A stretch of DNA of 64,000 nucleotides, from the NCBI GenBank assembly GCA_029339505.1, contig JAQISU010000171.1:322501-386500 (forward strand), written 5' to 3'. Source of the stretch: Unio delphinus (lineage: Eukaryota; Mollusca; Bivalvia; Unionida; Unionidae). Under the pieces are notes generated by a model that saw only the letters and a program-made list of their open reading frames with translations, had not been told where the DNA came from and made no database searches. Within the stretch, counting starts at the first letter, position 1, and each line of letters begins with the position of its first letter. The position numbers and the translations under genes are program-made. Below are positions 1 to 11,699 of the stretch, piece by piece.

Positions 1-600
1 AATACAAAGTATTTAATGTTGCAAAATCTCATATTTAATTTTCAAGAGCTTTAATAAAATATAAGTGGTGACAAACACATTTTGGGGGGATTTTTATGGG
101 ATGTATCACCATTCACAGAATGTAGGGAAAGTGGATGATGTTTTAGGGTTTATAGTAAGGCAAACTATGGAATCATCGATCAGACACACAGTACAAGAAG
201 AACAATTGTATAGGGAGGGACTCAGTATGGCATATGTAACCTTACCCACAGTACAAGAGGGGCAGAGGTATAGGCTTTATAGTGAAGGATACTTTACAAG
301 AGAAGTAGTTTTATATTTAGGTATTTTATGATGAGTGACACTATATTGGATTCAAGACTTAGATCATCAGTTGTCTTCATAGTGACATATCACTGCATTG
401 TAGTAGAGGATTTATTACTACAGTCCAACGCCTTTTGTTTATATGACTATTTTGTTCCAGTAAATATTTGGAGCAATGGTCATTATGGCAGTTAATAAAT
501 TGTGGAGCCTTATTACCGTAAAAGTTTTAAAAGATCTCAATCTAAAATTTTCTTCCACAAATTTTTAAATAAACTTGTTTGGAGAATTTGCCCTGTTTCA
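1..600. other. host spacer, no gene seen
   Basis: AT-rich sequence. A short open frame at 65-331 has no recognisable domain, and I do not call it a gene. No splice-bounded exon, RNA gene or element terminus could be supported. Confidence 0.5.
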
Positions 601-900
601 AATGGTAATACTGATTGGTATTTTATATTGCAATAGTAATAATAACTGACATTTATATTGCAAATATATTGCAAATATAATAATGAGTTTCATTTATATT
701 GCATATTGTCTTAATAATGGTTGGAATTTTGATTATTGCCCTGCATGTATTATAATAATGATTGGTATTTGGGTTGTTATTGTAATAATTGATTGGTATT
801 TAGATTGTAATTTTAATAATGATTGGTATTTAGGTTGTTATTGTAACAATGATTGGTATTTAGGTTGTTTGATTGGTATTTAGATTGCTTATTGTAACTG
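601..900. repeat. degenerate tandem repeat, about 30-33 bp
   Basis: The core GATTGGTATTT recurs about seven times with spacers such as AGGTTGTTATTGTAA. Units are irregular and AT-rich. The open frame at 683-883 is a by-product of the repeat. Confidence 0.7.
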
Positions 901-1425
901 CAATAATGATTGTTATATCAATCATTTTTTTTATACAGCAAAGACTTGTTTTTATCTTAAACTGTTCTTAGTGATGTCATGGATGTCTTCAAACTCGACG
1001 GACAATACATCAAGCTCTACTTGTATATAAATTTCAAAAGGTCATCAGCTGCCCATGAGAGATGATTTTTGATTGGATGGCACATGATCTTTGATCTTTC
1101 TTTACATATGTGATATTTTCCTTCAATTCATGTAGCAAAACAATTATTGTTTTGATGAATATTATAAAATTTGTCTTTGCTACCAGTACTTTATGCTGAT
1201 CAACACGATATTTAATGGTTCACAAATTTTATAACATGAAAGCAGGGATTAAAAGAAATAGGTCTAAAATCTGATAATATGTGAAAATATGATGTTAAGT
1301 CCTTGTAATATTACAGCTAACTGCTGATAAAATGACAATTGGAATCCTTGTCTGTGGTGTTTATTTTATCATCTCTTATTATCCTAGAGATGACAAAATG
1401 TAAAGATAATCCTTCATTGAAAAAT
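901..1425. other. host spacer, nothing recognised
   Basis: AT-rich non-coding sequence between two minisatellites. I see no domain, RNA gene or element end in it. Confidence 0.45.
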
Positions 1426-1429
1426 GTAT

Positions 1430-1965
1430 TACAGCCAACTGAAGACAACATGTAAATAGAAATCCTTGTGTAATGTTCAGTGCATGCAGGTGATGACAAA
1501 ATGTAAATTGACATTCATGTGTGTAATGTTTATTTCATCCAAGTGATCATAAAATGTAATGGGAATTTGTTGTGTGTAATGTTTATTTCATCCCAGTGAT
1601 TATAAAATTAATATGAATTTCTTTTGTGTAATGTTTATTTTGTCCAAGTGATCATAAAATATAATGGGAATTTGTTGTGTGTAATGTTTATTTCATCCAA
1701 GTGATCATTAAATGTAATGGGAATTTGTTGTGTATAATGTTTATTTCATTCCAGTGATTATAAAATTAATATGAATTTCTTGTGTATAATGTTTATTTCA
1801 TCCAAGTGATCATAAAATATAAAGGGAATTCGTTGTGTGTAATGTTTATTTCATCCCAGTGATCATAAAAGTAATATGGATTTGTTGTGTGTAATATTTA
1901 TTTCATCCAAGTGATGACAGTGTTCAAAGTAATAATGTATGTAATGTATTTTACAGCCAGTCGGT
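1430..1965. repeat. minisatellite, about 60-bp units
   Basis: The phrase GTGTAATGTTTATTTCATCC, followed by a variable AAGTGATCATAAAATGTAAT segment, recurs about eight times. Period is near 60 bp. Units diverge by substitutions and short indels. Confidence 0.8.
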
Positions 1966-2087
1966 GAGAATATTACACATACATAAAGCTAAAAGCAATC
2001 CAAACCTGAGAAATAAAATTGTAAATAAGAACATAGTTGACCAAAATATACGTAGATGATTACATTTGAGACAATCGTCACCTTGTT

Positions 2088-2462
2088 CATGTCATTATAG
2101 ACCGATGTGTTAAGATGGTTCATGTCATTATAGACCAATATGCAAAGATGGTTCATGTCATTATAGACCGATGTGTTAAGATGGTTCATGTCATTATAGA
2201 CCAATGTGTTAAGATGGTTCATGTCATTATAGACCAATATGCAAAGATGGTTCATGTCATTATAGACCGATGTGTTAAGATGGTTCATGTCATTATAGAC
2301 CAATATGCAAAGATGGTTCATGTCATTATAGACCGATGTGTTAAGATGGTTCATGTCATTATAGACCAATATGCAAAGATGGTTCATGTCATTATAGACC
2401 GATGTGTTAAGATGGTTCATGTCATTATAGACCAATATGCAAAGATGGTTCATGTCATTGAA
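2088..2462. repeat. 33-bp minisatellite with two alternating variants
   Basis: About eleven 33-bp units begin TGGTTCATGTCATTATAGAC. Two variants alternate, ending in CAATATGCAAAG or CGATGTGTTAAG, which makes a 66-bp higher-order unit. Because 33 is a multiple of three, frames stay open on both strands (an 11-residue peptide repeat). I treat these as non-coding. Confidence 0.9.
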
Positions 2463-3115
2463 ATCCATTAAGTTTGTCAAGCCCCAATGTTGCCATTGCA
2501 TGCTAAAAGTCATATAGGCCAAATCATCTGAATATTACTGATAACTTGGCAGATATTGTTCCTAGCCTTTAAAATGAAGCTGATGTGGATCGGCAACATC
2601 TTTTATTCAACCGATTTCAGTCAAAGGCTGAAGCACAAGATTTGATTATGTTACCTTTGTAAACAGAAGAAGCAAGCAATACATTCTGCAAGTCCATGTG
2701 TTATGTTTACCAAATAATGAGATCCACAGCAGCTGGTTTTGTCTTTGATACAAGAAACCCTTCTAAGTATCCTGTGCCCCAGCTGGTCACCAGTACTATT
2801 TTATCTAATGCATGCCGGTCAACAGTAAAATTGTTAGCTAATGCATCTTTTTCGTCTCAGATTCACTTTTTTAAACATGGGGCTAGTACTCTGCAGTCCG
2901 TTAGATAAATTGTTTTAACACGTGAAATGTTGTTTTAAGATTGGTCACTAATGTAATGTGTAACTACTTTATTAGCCCTCCTGAAATTTATTGGCATTAG
3001 GAGTGACCTCAGCGATTAAATTAAGAAGTTGCACCTCCTAACTCTTAAACTGAATATTTAATTGTCATCTAAACCTAACATCTTGATTATTTCAAAACTG
3101 GATAATGTTGGATAT
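2463..3115. other. host spacer, no gene seen
   Basis: Ordinary AT-rich sequence up to the left end of the DIRS element. The 70-codon frame at 2696-2908 matches nothing I recognise. Confidence 0.45.
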
Positions 3116-3135
3116 TTTCTCCTTTGAATACGTTC

Positions 3136-3301
3136 CCCAATCACATTACTTTAGGGATATTAGCCTGCTACCTCGCGAATCCAGCCCTACCAAAAGACGA
3201 AAATTCGTCTTTCCTGTCTATGTCACACAGACAAAGGGCAATAACTCTTGCCCATTACCTACCCTTGCCGCCCGTTAGGTGTCGCTTCTTTAGTTTTTTA
3301 G
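3136..3301 (+). repeat. DIRS left inverted terminal repeat
   Basis: Matches the reverse complement of 9998-10171 at near identity, from CCCAATCACATTACT to CTTCTTTAGTTTTT. It contains the hairpin-like AAAGACGAAAATTCGTCTTT and ACACAGACAAAGGGCAATA. The outer tip 3119-3135 (CTCCTTTGAATACGTTC) is unique to this end. Confidence 0.85.
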
Positions 3302-3559
3302 CTTCGCTGTACGCGAAAACACGTACAATTAGACCTCCAATGAATCCAAGCCATCTTAGTGTAAATTCTGACCATCCGAAGTTAAATTTGGAATTACTGT
3401 GTTGGATAATCATTCCTCTACAGGTCGTATACATTATTTTACAATATTTTCCAATTTGAGTGACTTTGTCACCTTTTCTAGACTTCGGACCAGGTTGCGA
3501 CGTGGTCAAAGCACGCTTATGGCGGTACTAGCATGTAATACATGTAGCACTCAATAATT

Positions 3560-4440
3560 TCGCTTATTCCGTATGTAACGTTTACGATATTAGCGACTAA
3601 TAACGTGCTGCATTGATAATGTGTGCTTTATTTATCTTCTTTGACGTTTCAGTAGACTTCAAAAAAGTCTTTGAACGACCAATTTGCGACTTTAATGGCG
3701 AACTTCGTCTTGTAGTCACGAGTTCACGCAACACTTAATCAACTTAATAGCGTACTGAATTTTTAATTTGTGCTTTGTTTATCTTTTTCTCCGTTTCAGT
3801 AGACTTCGTCTCTGAACGACCAGTTGCGACTGTTAATGGCGGAATTTCGTGTTGTAGTCACAAGTTCACGCGACACTAAATCATTTCGCTTCCTCCGTTA
3901 GTTACGGTTATGGTAATAGCGACTTAATAGCGTGCTGAATTGCTAATTGTGCTTTGTTTATCATCTTTTTCGTTTCAGTAGACTTCGTCTTGAACGAACC
4001 ATTGCAACACGCTCACGGCGATAACTAGTGTTGTCATTAAGAGTTAACATGGCACGGAATAATTTGACTACTCCGTTAATAACGGTTATAGTATTATCGA
4101 ATTAATAATATGCTGAATTTTTAATTTGTGCTTTGGCGGAATTCATGTTGTAGTCATGAGTTCACGCGACACTAAATCATTTCACTTCCTCCGTTAGTTA
4201 CGGTTATGGTAATAGCGACTTAATAGCGTGCTGAATGGCTAATTGTGCTTTGTTTATCATCTTTTTCGTTTCAGTAGACTTCGTCTTGAACGAACCATTG
4301 CAACACGCTCACGGCGATAACTAGTGTTGTCATTAAGAGTTAACATGGCACGGAATAATTTGACTACTCCGTTAATAACGGTTATAGTATTATCGAATTA
4401 ATAATATGCTGAATTTTTAATTTGTGCTTTGTTCTCTTCT
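3560..4440 (+). repeat. DIRS 5' leader tandem repeats, about 296 bp
   Basis: A block holding TTTCAGTAGACTTCGTCTT, GCACGGAATAATTTGACT and GTTATAGTATTATCGAATT occurs almost identically at about 3968-4135 and 4264-4432. Degenerate versions lie upstream from about 3560. It lies between the left terminal repeat and the Gag-like ORF and has no coding potential. Confidence 0.75.
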
Positions 4441-6763
4441 TTTGTCGTTTCAGTAAGCAAAGTCGACAACGAAGGCATGAATGGCAAAATGGGTGTTGGC
4501 AATGTGGAAATGGAGGAAATTATGTTGACATGGTTTAGGCTGCCCAGTGGGTGTAAATTTCACCGCAGATCCGTACATGGCTTTCGGGCCTGTAAGTCCG
4601 GACGCATGGAGTCTATGCTGGATCAATTGGATCCATTTTAATATGCACTTTCGCCGGCCTTCCAGCTGTCAGTCCAGCCGACACCGTCAGTTCAGCCGGC
4701 ACTTCAGCAGGCAAACCGGCATTAACCGTCCATCCGGCACCATCCGTTCAGCCCAAATGGCACCGGACGGCCAGCCGACCTTCCAGCTTGCATCAACAGG
4801 CACCGGCCGTTCAGCCCAAATGGCACCGGCCGGCCAGCCGACCTTCCAGCCTGCGTCGACAGACACCGGCCGTCCATACGGCAACGACCGTTCAGCCCAA
4901 ATGGCACCTGTCGTCCAGCCGACCTTCCAGCCGGCATCAACCGGCACCGGCCGTCCATCCGGCAACGACCGTTCAGCCCAATTGGCAACGGTCGTCCAGC
5001 CGACCTTCCAGCCGGTATCAACCGGCACCGGCCGTCCATCCGGCAACGACCGTTCAGCCCAAATGGCACCGGTCGTCCAGCCAACGTTCCAGCCGGCATC
5101 AACCTGCACCGGCCGTCCATCCGGCAGCGACCATTCAGCCCAAATGGCACCGGTCGTCCAGCCGACCTTCCAGCCGGCATCAACCGGCACCGGCCGACCA
5201 TCCGGCAACGACCGTTAAGCCCAAATGGCACCGGTCTTCCAGCCGGCATCAACCTGCACCGGCTGTACATCGGATTTACGGAGATTATAGTGATGTACCC
5301 GTCAGTCAATCTACACTACTGGTTACATATCACTACCATGAGAGAAATGTTATAGATGAATCTCCCTCCAATCAGACCATTCGAGAGGCAGGTGCCGGTC
5401 ATAGCCGGACCTTCGCCGACATTCCGGCCGACCATATACCAGACAAATTAGTCGGTATTGCCGGTGTACACCTCCCGTCATGTCAAATACGTGACGGTGT
5501 GATTTTAAAACAAGGGAGAATTAGTGACATTATCAGAGGTGACGGAATTGAGTTATCTATGCCACTTGGTATGCGCTACCCAGATATGACAGCTTTACCA
5601 GAACAGGTCTTTCAGGCCGACCATCCGCCAGTTCAATCAGCCGGCAGTGCCGGCCGTCCATATGTTCACGGCTTCTCCACAAGGGAGATTTAGTGAAAGT
5701 GTCAATTATGACAGAATTGCGTCATCTAAGTCACCTTGTATGCTGTACAGATATGCAAGCTGTACCAGAACCAACATTCCCTCTGAGCGAATGGTAGATG
5801 GGCGCGCAGTGCTGGATGCACTACATAAGCATTATGTAATTGTTATTACCTTACAGTCGGCACCATCCGGCACCGGGCGTCCATCCGGCAATGACCGTTC
5901 AGCCCATATGGCACCGGTCATCCAGCAGACCTTCCAGCCGGCACTAACCGGCACCGGGCGATCCGGCAATGACCGTTCAGCCCATATGGCACCGGTCGTC
6001 CAGCCAAGCTTTCAGCCGACACTTGCCGGCACTGATCGTTCATCCGGCTCCGGCCGTCCAGCCCAAAAGGCATCGGTCGTCCAACCGTATGGAGATTTTA
6101 GTCTTATACCAGTCCATCCGACTATACCGCTGTACCAGCACGGGGACTTTTATCATACCGCAATCCGCACAAATCGGATTGACGAAGATTCTAATGATGT
6201 TTCCGTCTGTCAATCCGTACTACCGGTTACATATCACTACCATGACACAGATAGTTGGCGAGGAATCTCTCGATCCAACCCGACCATTCGAGCAGTCGGT
6301 GCCGGTCATAGCCGGCCCGTCGCAGTCATTCAGGCCAAACATATGCCAATCAATTCATTCGGCATTGCCGGCCGTCCATAGGCTAACAGCTCATCCACAA
6401 GGGAGAGTGAATGCCTTTATCAGAGATGATGGAATCGAGTCATCTATGCCACCTGGTATGCATTACCCCGATATGGATGCTTTACCAGAGCAAGATTATG
6501 TACATAGTGAGTGCGATGAGTCGCAGGCAAATCAGCGGTATGCAGATCCAACTATGGAACGGACTGAGTTCAGCTTCAAAGCCGCAGTGGAGGAAATTTA
6601 TAGGGTGTTGGCCCCTTCAGAATGCCCTCCACCTCCTGCTGCCATTACCGACTATAAGGTTAGAGCGTCGGTCGATCTGGATGAGGGGGAAGAGACTCTA
6701 TCCTTCCGCCTCCTTCCCCAGTCGACAAAATTAAGGAAATTAATGACCGTCTGTCGACACGTA
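4429..6763 (+). pseudogene. DIRS Gag-like ORF1 with Pro/Ser/Thr-rich repeats, broken
   Basis: By position this is the element's first ORF, expected to be a Gag-like structural protein. The best frames are 4547-5218, 5647-6381 and 5969-6766, which overlap in different phases and so need frameshifts. The N-terminal half is a 27-residue repeat containing QPTFQPAS and GTGRPSGNDR. The later part has acidic, non-repetitive sequence (for example LDEGEETLSFRL) that resembles real Gag-like coding better. I see no CCHC zinc knuckle. Composition is much richer in G and C than the surroundings. The assignment rests on context, not on a domain match. Confidence 0.55.
4740..5240 (+). repeat. 81-bp GC-rich coding minisatellite
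   Basis: About six tandem 81-bp units contain TTCAGCCCAAATGGCACCGG and CAGCCGACCTTCCAGCCGGC. Two or three further units lie at 5870-6080. The period is a multiple of three, so the plus frame and two minus frames stay open. Confidence 0.85.
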
Positions 6764-6889
6764 TAGGGGATCCAGGAATTGCTAAGGTTTTTCTTTTCTG
6801 AAAGCCAAGTACCAGCGTCGTTTTCAGGTCGATGGTACAAAACTCACTCCGGTGCGTTCAGTACTGAGGTCCCGGCTCTGGATAAAAAT

Positions 6890-7279
6890 ATGGCAGCAGT
6901 CCATATGTCTGCTCCATTGTCTTATAAAGTGGACTAAACGGTGTTCAATGCCAAGTCCAAGCTGGTTCGAAATGTAGTCGCTACGTCTTCACTGTTAGAT
7001 CTAGCCTCCCTAGCCATTTTCAGGATCGCTGATAAATCTGGCAATGAACATGCTTGGGATTCGACGGCCCGGTTAGCTAGGGTTCTTAACAGGGCAGCTC
7101 ACCATTCCATGGCCAATGCGCTGACTGCTTCTGCCAACCTAGACCTGATACGTCGTGACGCATGTCTGAAGGGCACGTCGCTTAAACCCCATCATATGCT
7201 GGCTAGATATGACCGACGCACATTTCACGTCCCTATCCCACGAGTTGCGGACATTCTCCGTTGTGCTTGTCGGGACTAG
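6890..7279 (+). pseudogene. DIRS Gag/Pol linker fragment
   Basis: The open frame from 6941 encodes an alpha-helical segment (SSLLDLASLAIFRIADKSG ... ARLARVLNRAAHHSMANAL) of the kind seen at the C-terminal end of DIRS ORF1. It stops directly before the RT remnant. No start codon or boundary can be fixed. The RT fingers that should lie between this segment and the palm motif are missing, so the junction near 7275 is probably a deletion. Confidence 0.5.
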
Positions 7280-8590
7280 GCTTATCAGTTCCATGTCATA
7301 CCTTTTGGCCTAAATTTAAGCCCTTGGGCTAGTACCAAGGTTATGGATTACGTCGTCACCCTGTTCCGCTCGACTTCATCTATTGCGTCGGCAGTATATT
7401 TGGACGACATCCTCCAGTAACATCTGTCAAGTTCTACTCTGCTCAAAGGCAGAAACGATCTTATATCACTTTACGTCATATAGTCTTTCTCGTGAACTGG
7501 ATAAAGTCTGATCTCTGTCCAATCCGGATTTTGGTCCATCTGGGTGTAGATTTTCTCCCGATCTGAATCTGGTAAGGCTTCTTCGAGTTTGCGATCATCC
7601 AGATAATTGCACTCGTAGAGTCCGTTTCCGACAGGATGCGCATTTTAGCGAGAGAGTTGCAGATCCTCGGATTATTCAATGCGGCAGCAGACTTGATCCC
7701 TCTCAGCCGTCCTTTTAGGCGCCCTTTACAAAGGACTTTGCTAGCGTAATTGCGCCATTTTCAAGTCCCTTCGATCCCAGAAAACAGTCATGCTCACGCC
7801 AGAGATACGATCATTCTTGAGTCAATGGCACAACCCCTGTTGGCTGTCCACAGGGATTACTCTGGAGATACCCCAAGGGGATAACGGTATGTTCCGCCAC
7901 TAATACCTACGGTTGGGGTGCCCACCTGTTGTCGGACTTAGATACTGTCAGCGGCACGTGGGTGCCAGGGGCGAGCCCTTTCCACATCAACCTTTCAGAA
8001 ATAACGGCTGTCATCAATGCCTTTCATTTCGGGCAGGATCAACTCTTATTACAAACTGCCCTCATTATGTCAGACAACATTGTGGTGGTGCCTTGCCTCA
8101 AAACAAGGGGACACCAATCACCAGACCTGTGCAATCTGAACTGGCAGTTTCTACATTGGTTCGACAATCTCCACCTCAATGTACAATTCAGACACACAGA
8201 ATGGTCACTCCATCAATCGGACTTTCTTCCAATCGACACACTTTGGAGACGTCCGATGATTGATCTTTTGCAACAAGGTGGAATAGCAAATTCTCCACCT
8301 TTCATCTCACAGGTTCCAGACCCAGAAGCTTGGGTCGTGGATGCTCGATCAATCACCTGGGAAGGGTTGTGGTCATTCTCCTACCCTCCCACGGTCTTGG
8401 TACTGGAATTAATCCAGAAGTTAAGGGGTCAGAATTGTCAGATGGTTCTGATTACCCTTCTCAGATGGAACAACTACTGGGTCTCCGATCTACTCAATCT
8501 AGGCGATAGATCTACCCAGGAAGATTACAGTCAGCACAAGTATTCACAAGCAACCGCGGCCAGGGGTGTTCCACCCCTGTCCGGACCGTC
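7275..8590 (+). pseudogene. DIRS reverse transcriptase (partial) and RNase H
   Basis: Frame 7277-7420 carries RT palm motifs: YQFHVIPFGL, then STKVMDYVV, then the catalytic box YLDDIL. The N-terminal RT fingers are absent. From about 7890 the frame ...TYGWGAHL continues into the ORF at 7929. That ORF has RNase H features: NLSEITAVINAF with the acidic residue, DNIVVV, and a conserved stretch through DLFATR-like and SWEGLW-like positions, read here as PEAWVVDARSITWEGLW. These are characteristic of DIRS elements. Stops after YLDDIL and the missing fingers make it non-functional. Confidence 0.8.
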
Positions 8591-9640
8591 TTTTTGTTCA
8601 AGCTTGGCTCTTGTCCAGACAGCCTTGCAAGACAAACAATTTAAATCTTTGATTGCGGAGAGAATCTCGAGAGCAAGAAGGCCCTCTACTCTGAAGGTTT
8701 ACGAGGGCAAGTGGCATGTTTTCAGAGACTGGTACCATATCATTCACATTGTTCCTCTGAGTGTCACAATCCCTCAACTGGCCAACTTTTCTCTGGCTTT
8801 TCAAGGAGAAACATCTGGCTCCAGTTATTCTCAAATGTTACCGCTCCATGATATCAGACACATTCCGCCATTCTGGTACATGTGCTATCAGCCATGACAA
8901 AGATTTGTCAGATCTTTTAGACATTTAAAAAAAAAAAAAAAATAAATTCAATCGACTTATATCCCTCACCCTGTTTCCAAATGGAATCTGTCCTGGGTTT
9001 TAACATGACTCAATTCAGACAGTATTGAGTCTTTAACCCACGATTAGTTAAAGCTACTATCATACAAATTGGGTTTCTTGATAGCCTTAGCTTCAGCATG
9101 CAGGGTGAGCGAGTTACATGTCCTTTCTAGTGACCCGAACTCTCTTCCGTTCCGATCAGAGGGTTTGATGGTCCTCTTGACGCAGCCAGGCTTCGTAGTC
9201 CAAAATAGATTACCATACATTGGCGATCAACGAGTCGTCATTAGCTCGCTTTCTTTATAGATAAGTCAGGATCAACAGCCATGTAAGATCCTGTTTGGGC
9301 ACTCTAGCACCATTTCAATGCATAGAGGTGAGTCAGGTCACATACAAGCACCTCTTTTTTCTGGTGATAGCTGGGATATGAGACATCACCATTCAAGCCC
9401 TTGCTTCATGGCTGTAGTGGGTTATACGCTCGGCGCACTCTGAGAATTCGCAAATCAGTCACCTTATAGAAGCTGTTGGCTGACATGAAAACAGAGTCAA
9501 CCTTCTACAGTTTTATCTTCAAGTTTGTACTCGCAGAGGCAAACATTGATTCTAGTAGGTCCGGTGTTGGGCAGCCCAGACGCCCACCAGACTCATGTAC
9601 AACAATCAGCACAGCCTATTAGCTTCGCTGGATTCGCCAG
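8591..9640 (+). pseudogene. DIRS tyrosine recombinase, decayed
   Basis: The N-terminal SAM-like part is seen at the end of the 7929-8897 ORF (AERISRARRPSTLKVYEGKW). After a frameshift and an A-run at 8927-8942, frame 9069-9260 has LIALASACRVSELH, the box I region that holds the first catalytic Arg of the RHRY family. The box II segment is only faintly visible at 9430-9560 and I cannot confirm its HxxR or Tyr. Together with the lack of an integrase this places the element in the DIRS order. The enzyme would have rejoined circular cDNA into the genome. Confidence 0.7.
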
Positions 9641-9838
9641 ATAAATTTTCGTAGGTAAGAAGATTTCAATATCTATCTTCTTAACCGTATAAAAGGGTCA
9701 CATATCACGTGACCCTGGGCTGTGTTGCTGATTGAAAATTAGGAGACCGGGTTATCATTCACATGGGGAATCCAACCATCATTCCCTAGAGGATACCCGT
9801 GTGGAGGTCGGATGCTCCGCATTCCCTCCTCCTATTAC

Positions 9839-9946
9839 TTATTCTCCTAAAGTAATGTGATTGGGGAACGTATTCAAAGGAGAAAGCAAATTTTTTAGTA
9901 AATTATGTTTCTCCGAGAATACTTACCCAATCACATTACTAAGAAA
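9839..9946. repeat. DIRS internal complementary region
   Basis: 9839-9888 is the reverse complement of the left outer tip (through CAAAGGAGAAA). It is fused to the reverse complement of the right outer tip (GCAAATTTTTTAGTAAATTA ... TACTTACCCAATCACATTACT). It therefore records the head-to-tail circle junction and fixes both element ends near 3118 and 10205. Confidence 0.88.
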
Positions 9947-9997
9947 CCCTCCCAACCACCCCGCCATGCGAGCATCCTCGTGTTTTATATATCGCTC

Positions 9998-10205
9998 AGC
10001 TTAAAAACTAAAGAAGCGACACCTAACGGGCGGCAAGGGGAGGTAATGGGCAAGAGTTATTGCCCTTTGTCTGTGTGACATAGACAGGAAAGACGAATTT
10101 TCGTCTTTTGGTAGGGCTGGATTCGCGAGGTAGCAGGCTAATATCCCTAAAGTAATGTGATTGGGTAAGTATTCTCGGAGAAACATAATTTACTAAAAAA
10201 TTTGC
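9998..10205 (-). repeat. DIRS right inverted terminal repeat
   Basis: Reverse-complement partner of 3136-3301 (inner limit near 9998), followed by its own unique tip (TAAGTATTCTCGGAGAAACA to AAATTTGC). Short open frames here are by-products of the repeat. Confidence 0.85.
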
Positions 10206-10479
10206 TTTTTCAACATATTTTTTCCATCCTTCCAAATTTAGTTAGATTGGAAAAATGTTGAAATTTATGATAAATGGCAGCATTGGCACTTATCTTTCAG
10301 CAAACTAAACTATGTATAGGAGGTTAATTTCATTGGAGTTCACACATATTTCATTTCAGTGTAATTCATAATCCATTTATTAGGTAGTTAATTTCAGCTG
10401 AGTTCAGAATGCATAAAATAGTTATTTAATTTCATTGAAGTTATGAATCAACATAGATGTAGTGACAAAGACACATGTT

Positions 10480-11312
10480 TGCTGTTATAGCATAAATTTT
10501 ATATTACAAACTGTGCCACAGTAATGAGAATTACAAAAAAAACTGAAAACAGTAACAGGCATTACAAACCATGCCGAGTAACAGGCATTGGAATTTGTAT
10601 AAAGTGACATGCATTATAAACCATACACAGTAACAGACATTGCAAACTGTACCACAGTAACAGGCATTACTAAAACTGTACCACAGAACAGGCACTACAA
10701 AAACTGTACCACAGTAACAGGCATTACAAAAACTGTACCACAGTAACAGGCATTACAAACCATGCCGAGTAACAGGTGTTAGAATTTGTATAAAGTGACA
10801 AGCATTATAAACCATACACAGTAACAGACATTGCAAACTGCACCACAGTAACAGGCATTACAAAACCTGTACCACAGAACAGGCACTACAAAAACTGGAC
10901 CACAGTAACAGGCATTACAAAAACTGTACCACAGTAACAGGTATTACAAACCATGCCGAGTAACAGGCATTAGAATTTGTATAAAGTGACATGCATTATA
11001 AACCATACACAGTAACAGACATTGCAAACTGCACCACAGTAACAGGCATTACAAAAACTGTACCACAGAACAGGCACTACAAAAACTGGACCACAGTAAC
11101 AGGCATTACAAAAACTGTACCACAGTAACAGGCATTAGAATTTGTATAAAGTGACATGCATTATAAACCATACACAGTAACAGACATTGCAAACTGCACC
11201 ACAGTAACAAGCATTACAACAAACTACCCAGTAACAGGCATTACAAAAAACTGTACCACAGTAATAGGCATTACAAAAAAACTACCACAGTAACAGGCAT
11301 TACATAAACTCT
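10480..11312. repeat. 29-bp tandem repeat in a 190-bp higher-order array
   Basis: Basic unit CAGTAACAGGCATTACAAAA plus ACTGTACCA. The distinctive block AAACCATGCCGAGTAACAGG, followed by a TTTGTATAAAGTGACA variant, recurs at about 10566, 10757 and 10949. That gives a higher-order period near 190 bp. No coding potential. Confidence 0.85.
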
Positions 11313-11315
11313 GGG

Positions 11316-11565
11316 GCCCTGAGTGGCCGAGTGGTCTAAAGCGCTTTCCGTTACGGATCACTGCCATCTCACCTCTGTCTCCATGGGTTCGAGTCTAAGA
11401 TCTGGCTTATGTAGTTATGTGAGAAAGCTTGCTAGTAGCTTCTCGTGGGTCGGTGGTTCTTTGCGGGGTTTTTCCCGGGTTCTTCCTCCACCAATAATAC
11501 TGGCCGCCATGTATAGCCTATCGTGTGCTGAAAAATGGCGTTAAACCATAAAACTACAACAATAT
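11316..11565 (+). mobile_element. tRNA-derived SINE, near full length
   Basis: The head resembles a class-II tRNA: GAGTGGCCGAGTGGTCTAAA holds the A box and GGGTTCGAGTC the B box of an internal RNA polymerase III promoter. The body contains CGTGGGTCGGTGGTTCTTTG and CTTCCTCCACCAATAATACT, a central segment of a type common in invertebrate SINEs. It ends in AAAAATGGCGTTAAACCATAAAAC. It interrupts the 29-bp repeat array, and array-like sequence resumes after it. It is non-coding; the frame at 11323 is spurious. Confidence 0.8.
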
Positions 11566-11699
11566 AAACAGTACACAGTAACAGGCATTGCAAGCATTAC
11601 ACAGTAAAAGAAAAGTCAAGCAAAACACAACAAGATTACATATTATCATGCATGGAGCTTAACAGCTTACAGTTACACAGTAGTATCAAGTGGGGTCTT

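Larger units (their letters stand above)
3116..10208 (+). mobile_element. DIRS-order tyrosine-recombinase retrotransposon, decayed
   Basis: The ends are inverted copies of each other (3136-3301 and 9998-10171) with unique outer tips. Segment 9839-9946 joins the reverse complements of both outer tips head to head. That is the internal complementary region expected for DIRS elements, which replicate through a circular DNA made from this region. TTT lies at both ends, compatible with recombinase-mediated insertion without a target duplication. Inside, on the plus strand, are a Gag-like region, RT, RNase H and a tyrosine recombinase remnant in DIRS order. There is no DDE integrase and no LTR pair. 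Many stops and a missing RT N-terminus show it is inactive. Confidence 0.85.

Noticed and set aside
2115..2471. 118-codon ORF MVHVIIDQYAK repeats and its antisense partner
   Set aside because: Both follow from a 33-bp tandem repeat that keeps frames open; no non-repetitive coding part.
4687..5309. Minus-strand ORFs across the GC-rich repeat
   Set aside because: They mirror the 81-bp plus-strand repeat; the element's other domains are all on the plus strand.
10480..11312. CRISPR-like array of short repeats
   Set aside because: Units are contiguous and nested in a 190-bp period, with no unique spacers and no cas genes, in an animal genome.
11323..11544. Functional tRNA gene or small protein at the tRNA-like segment
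   Set aside because: The sequence lacks a complete tRNA 3' half and is followed by a SINE body; a second truncated copy lies nearby.
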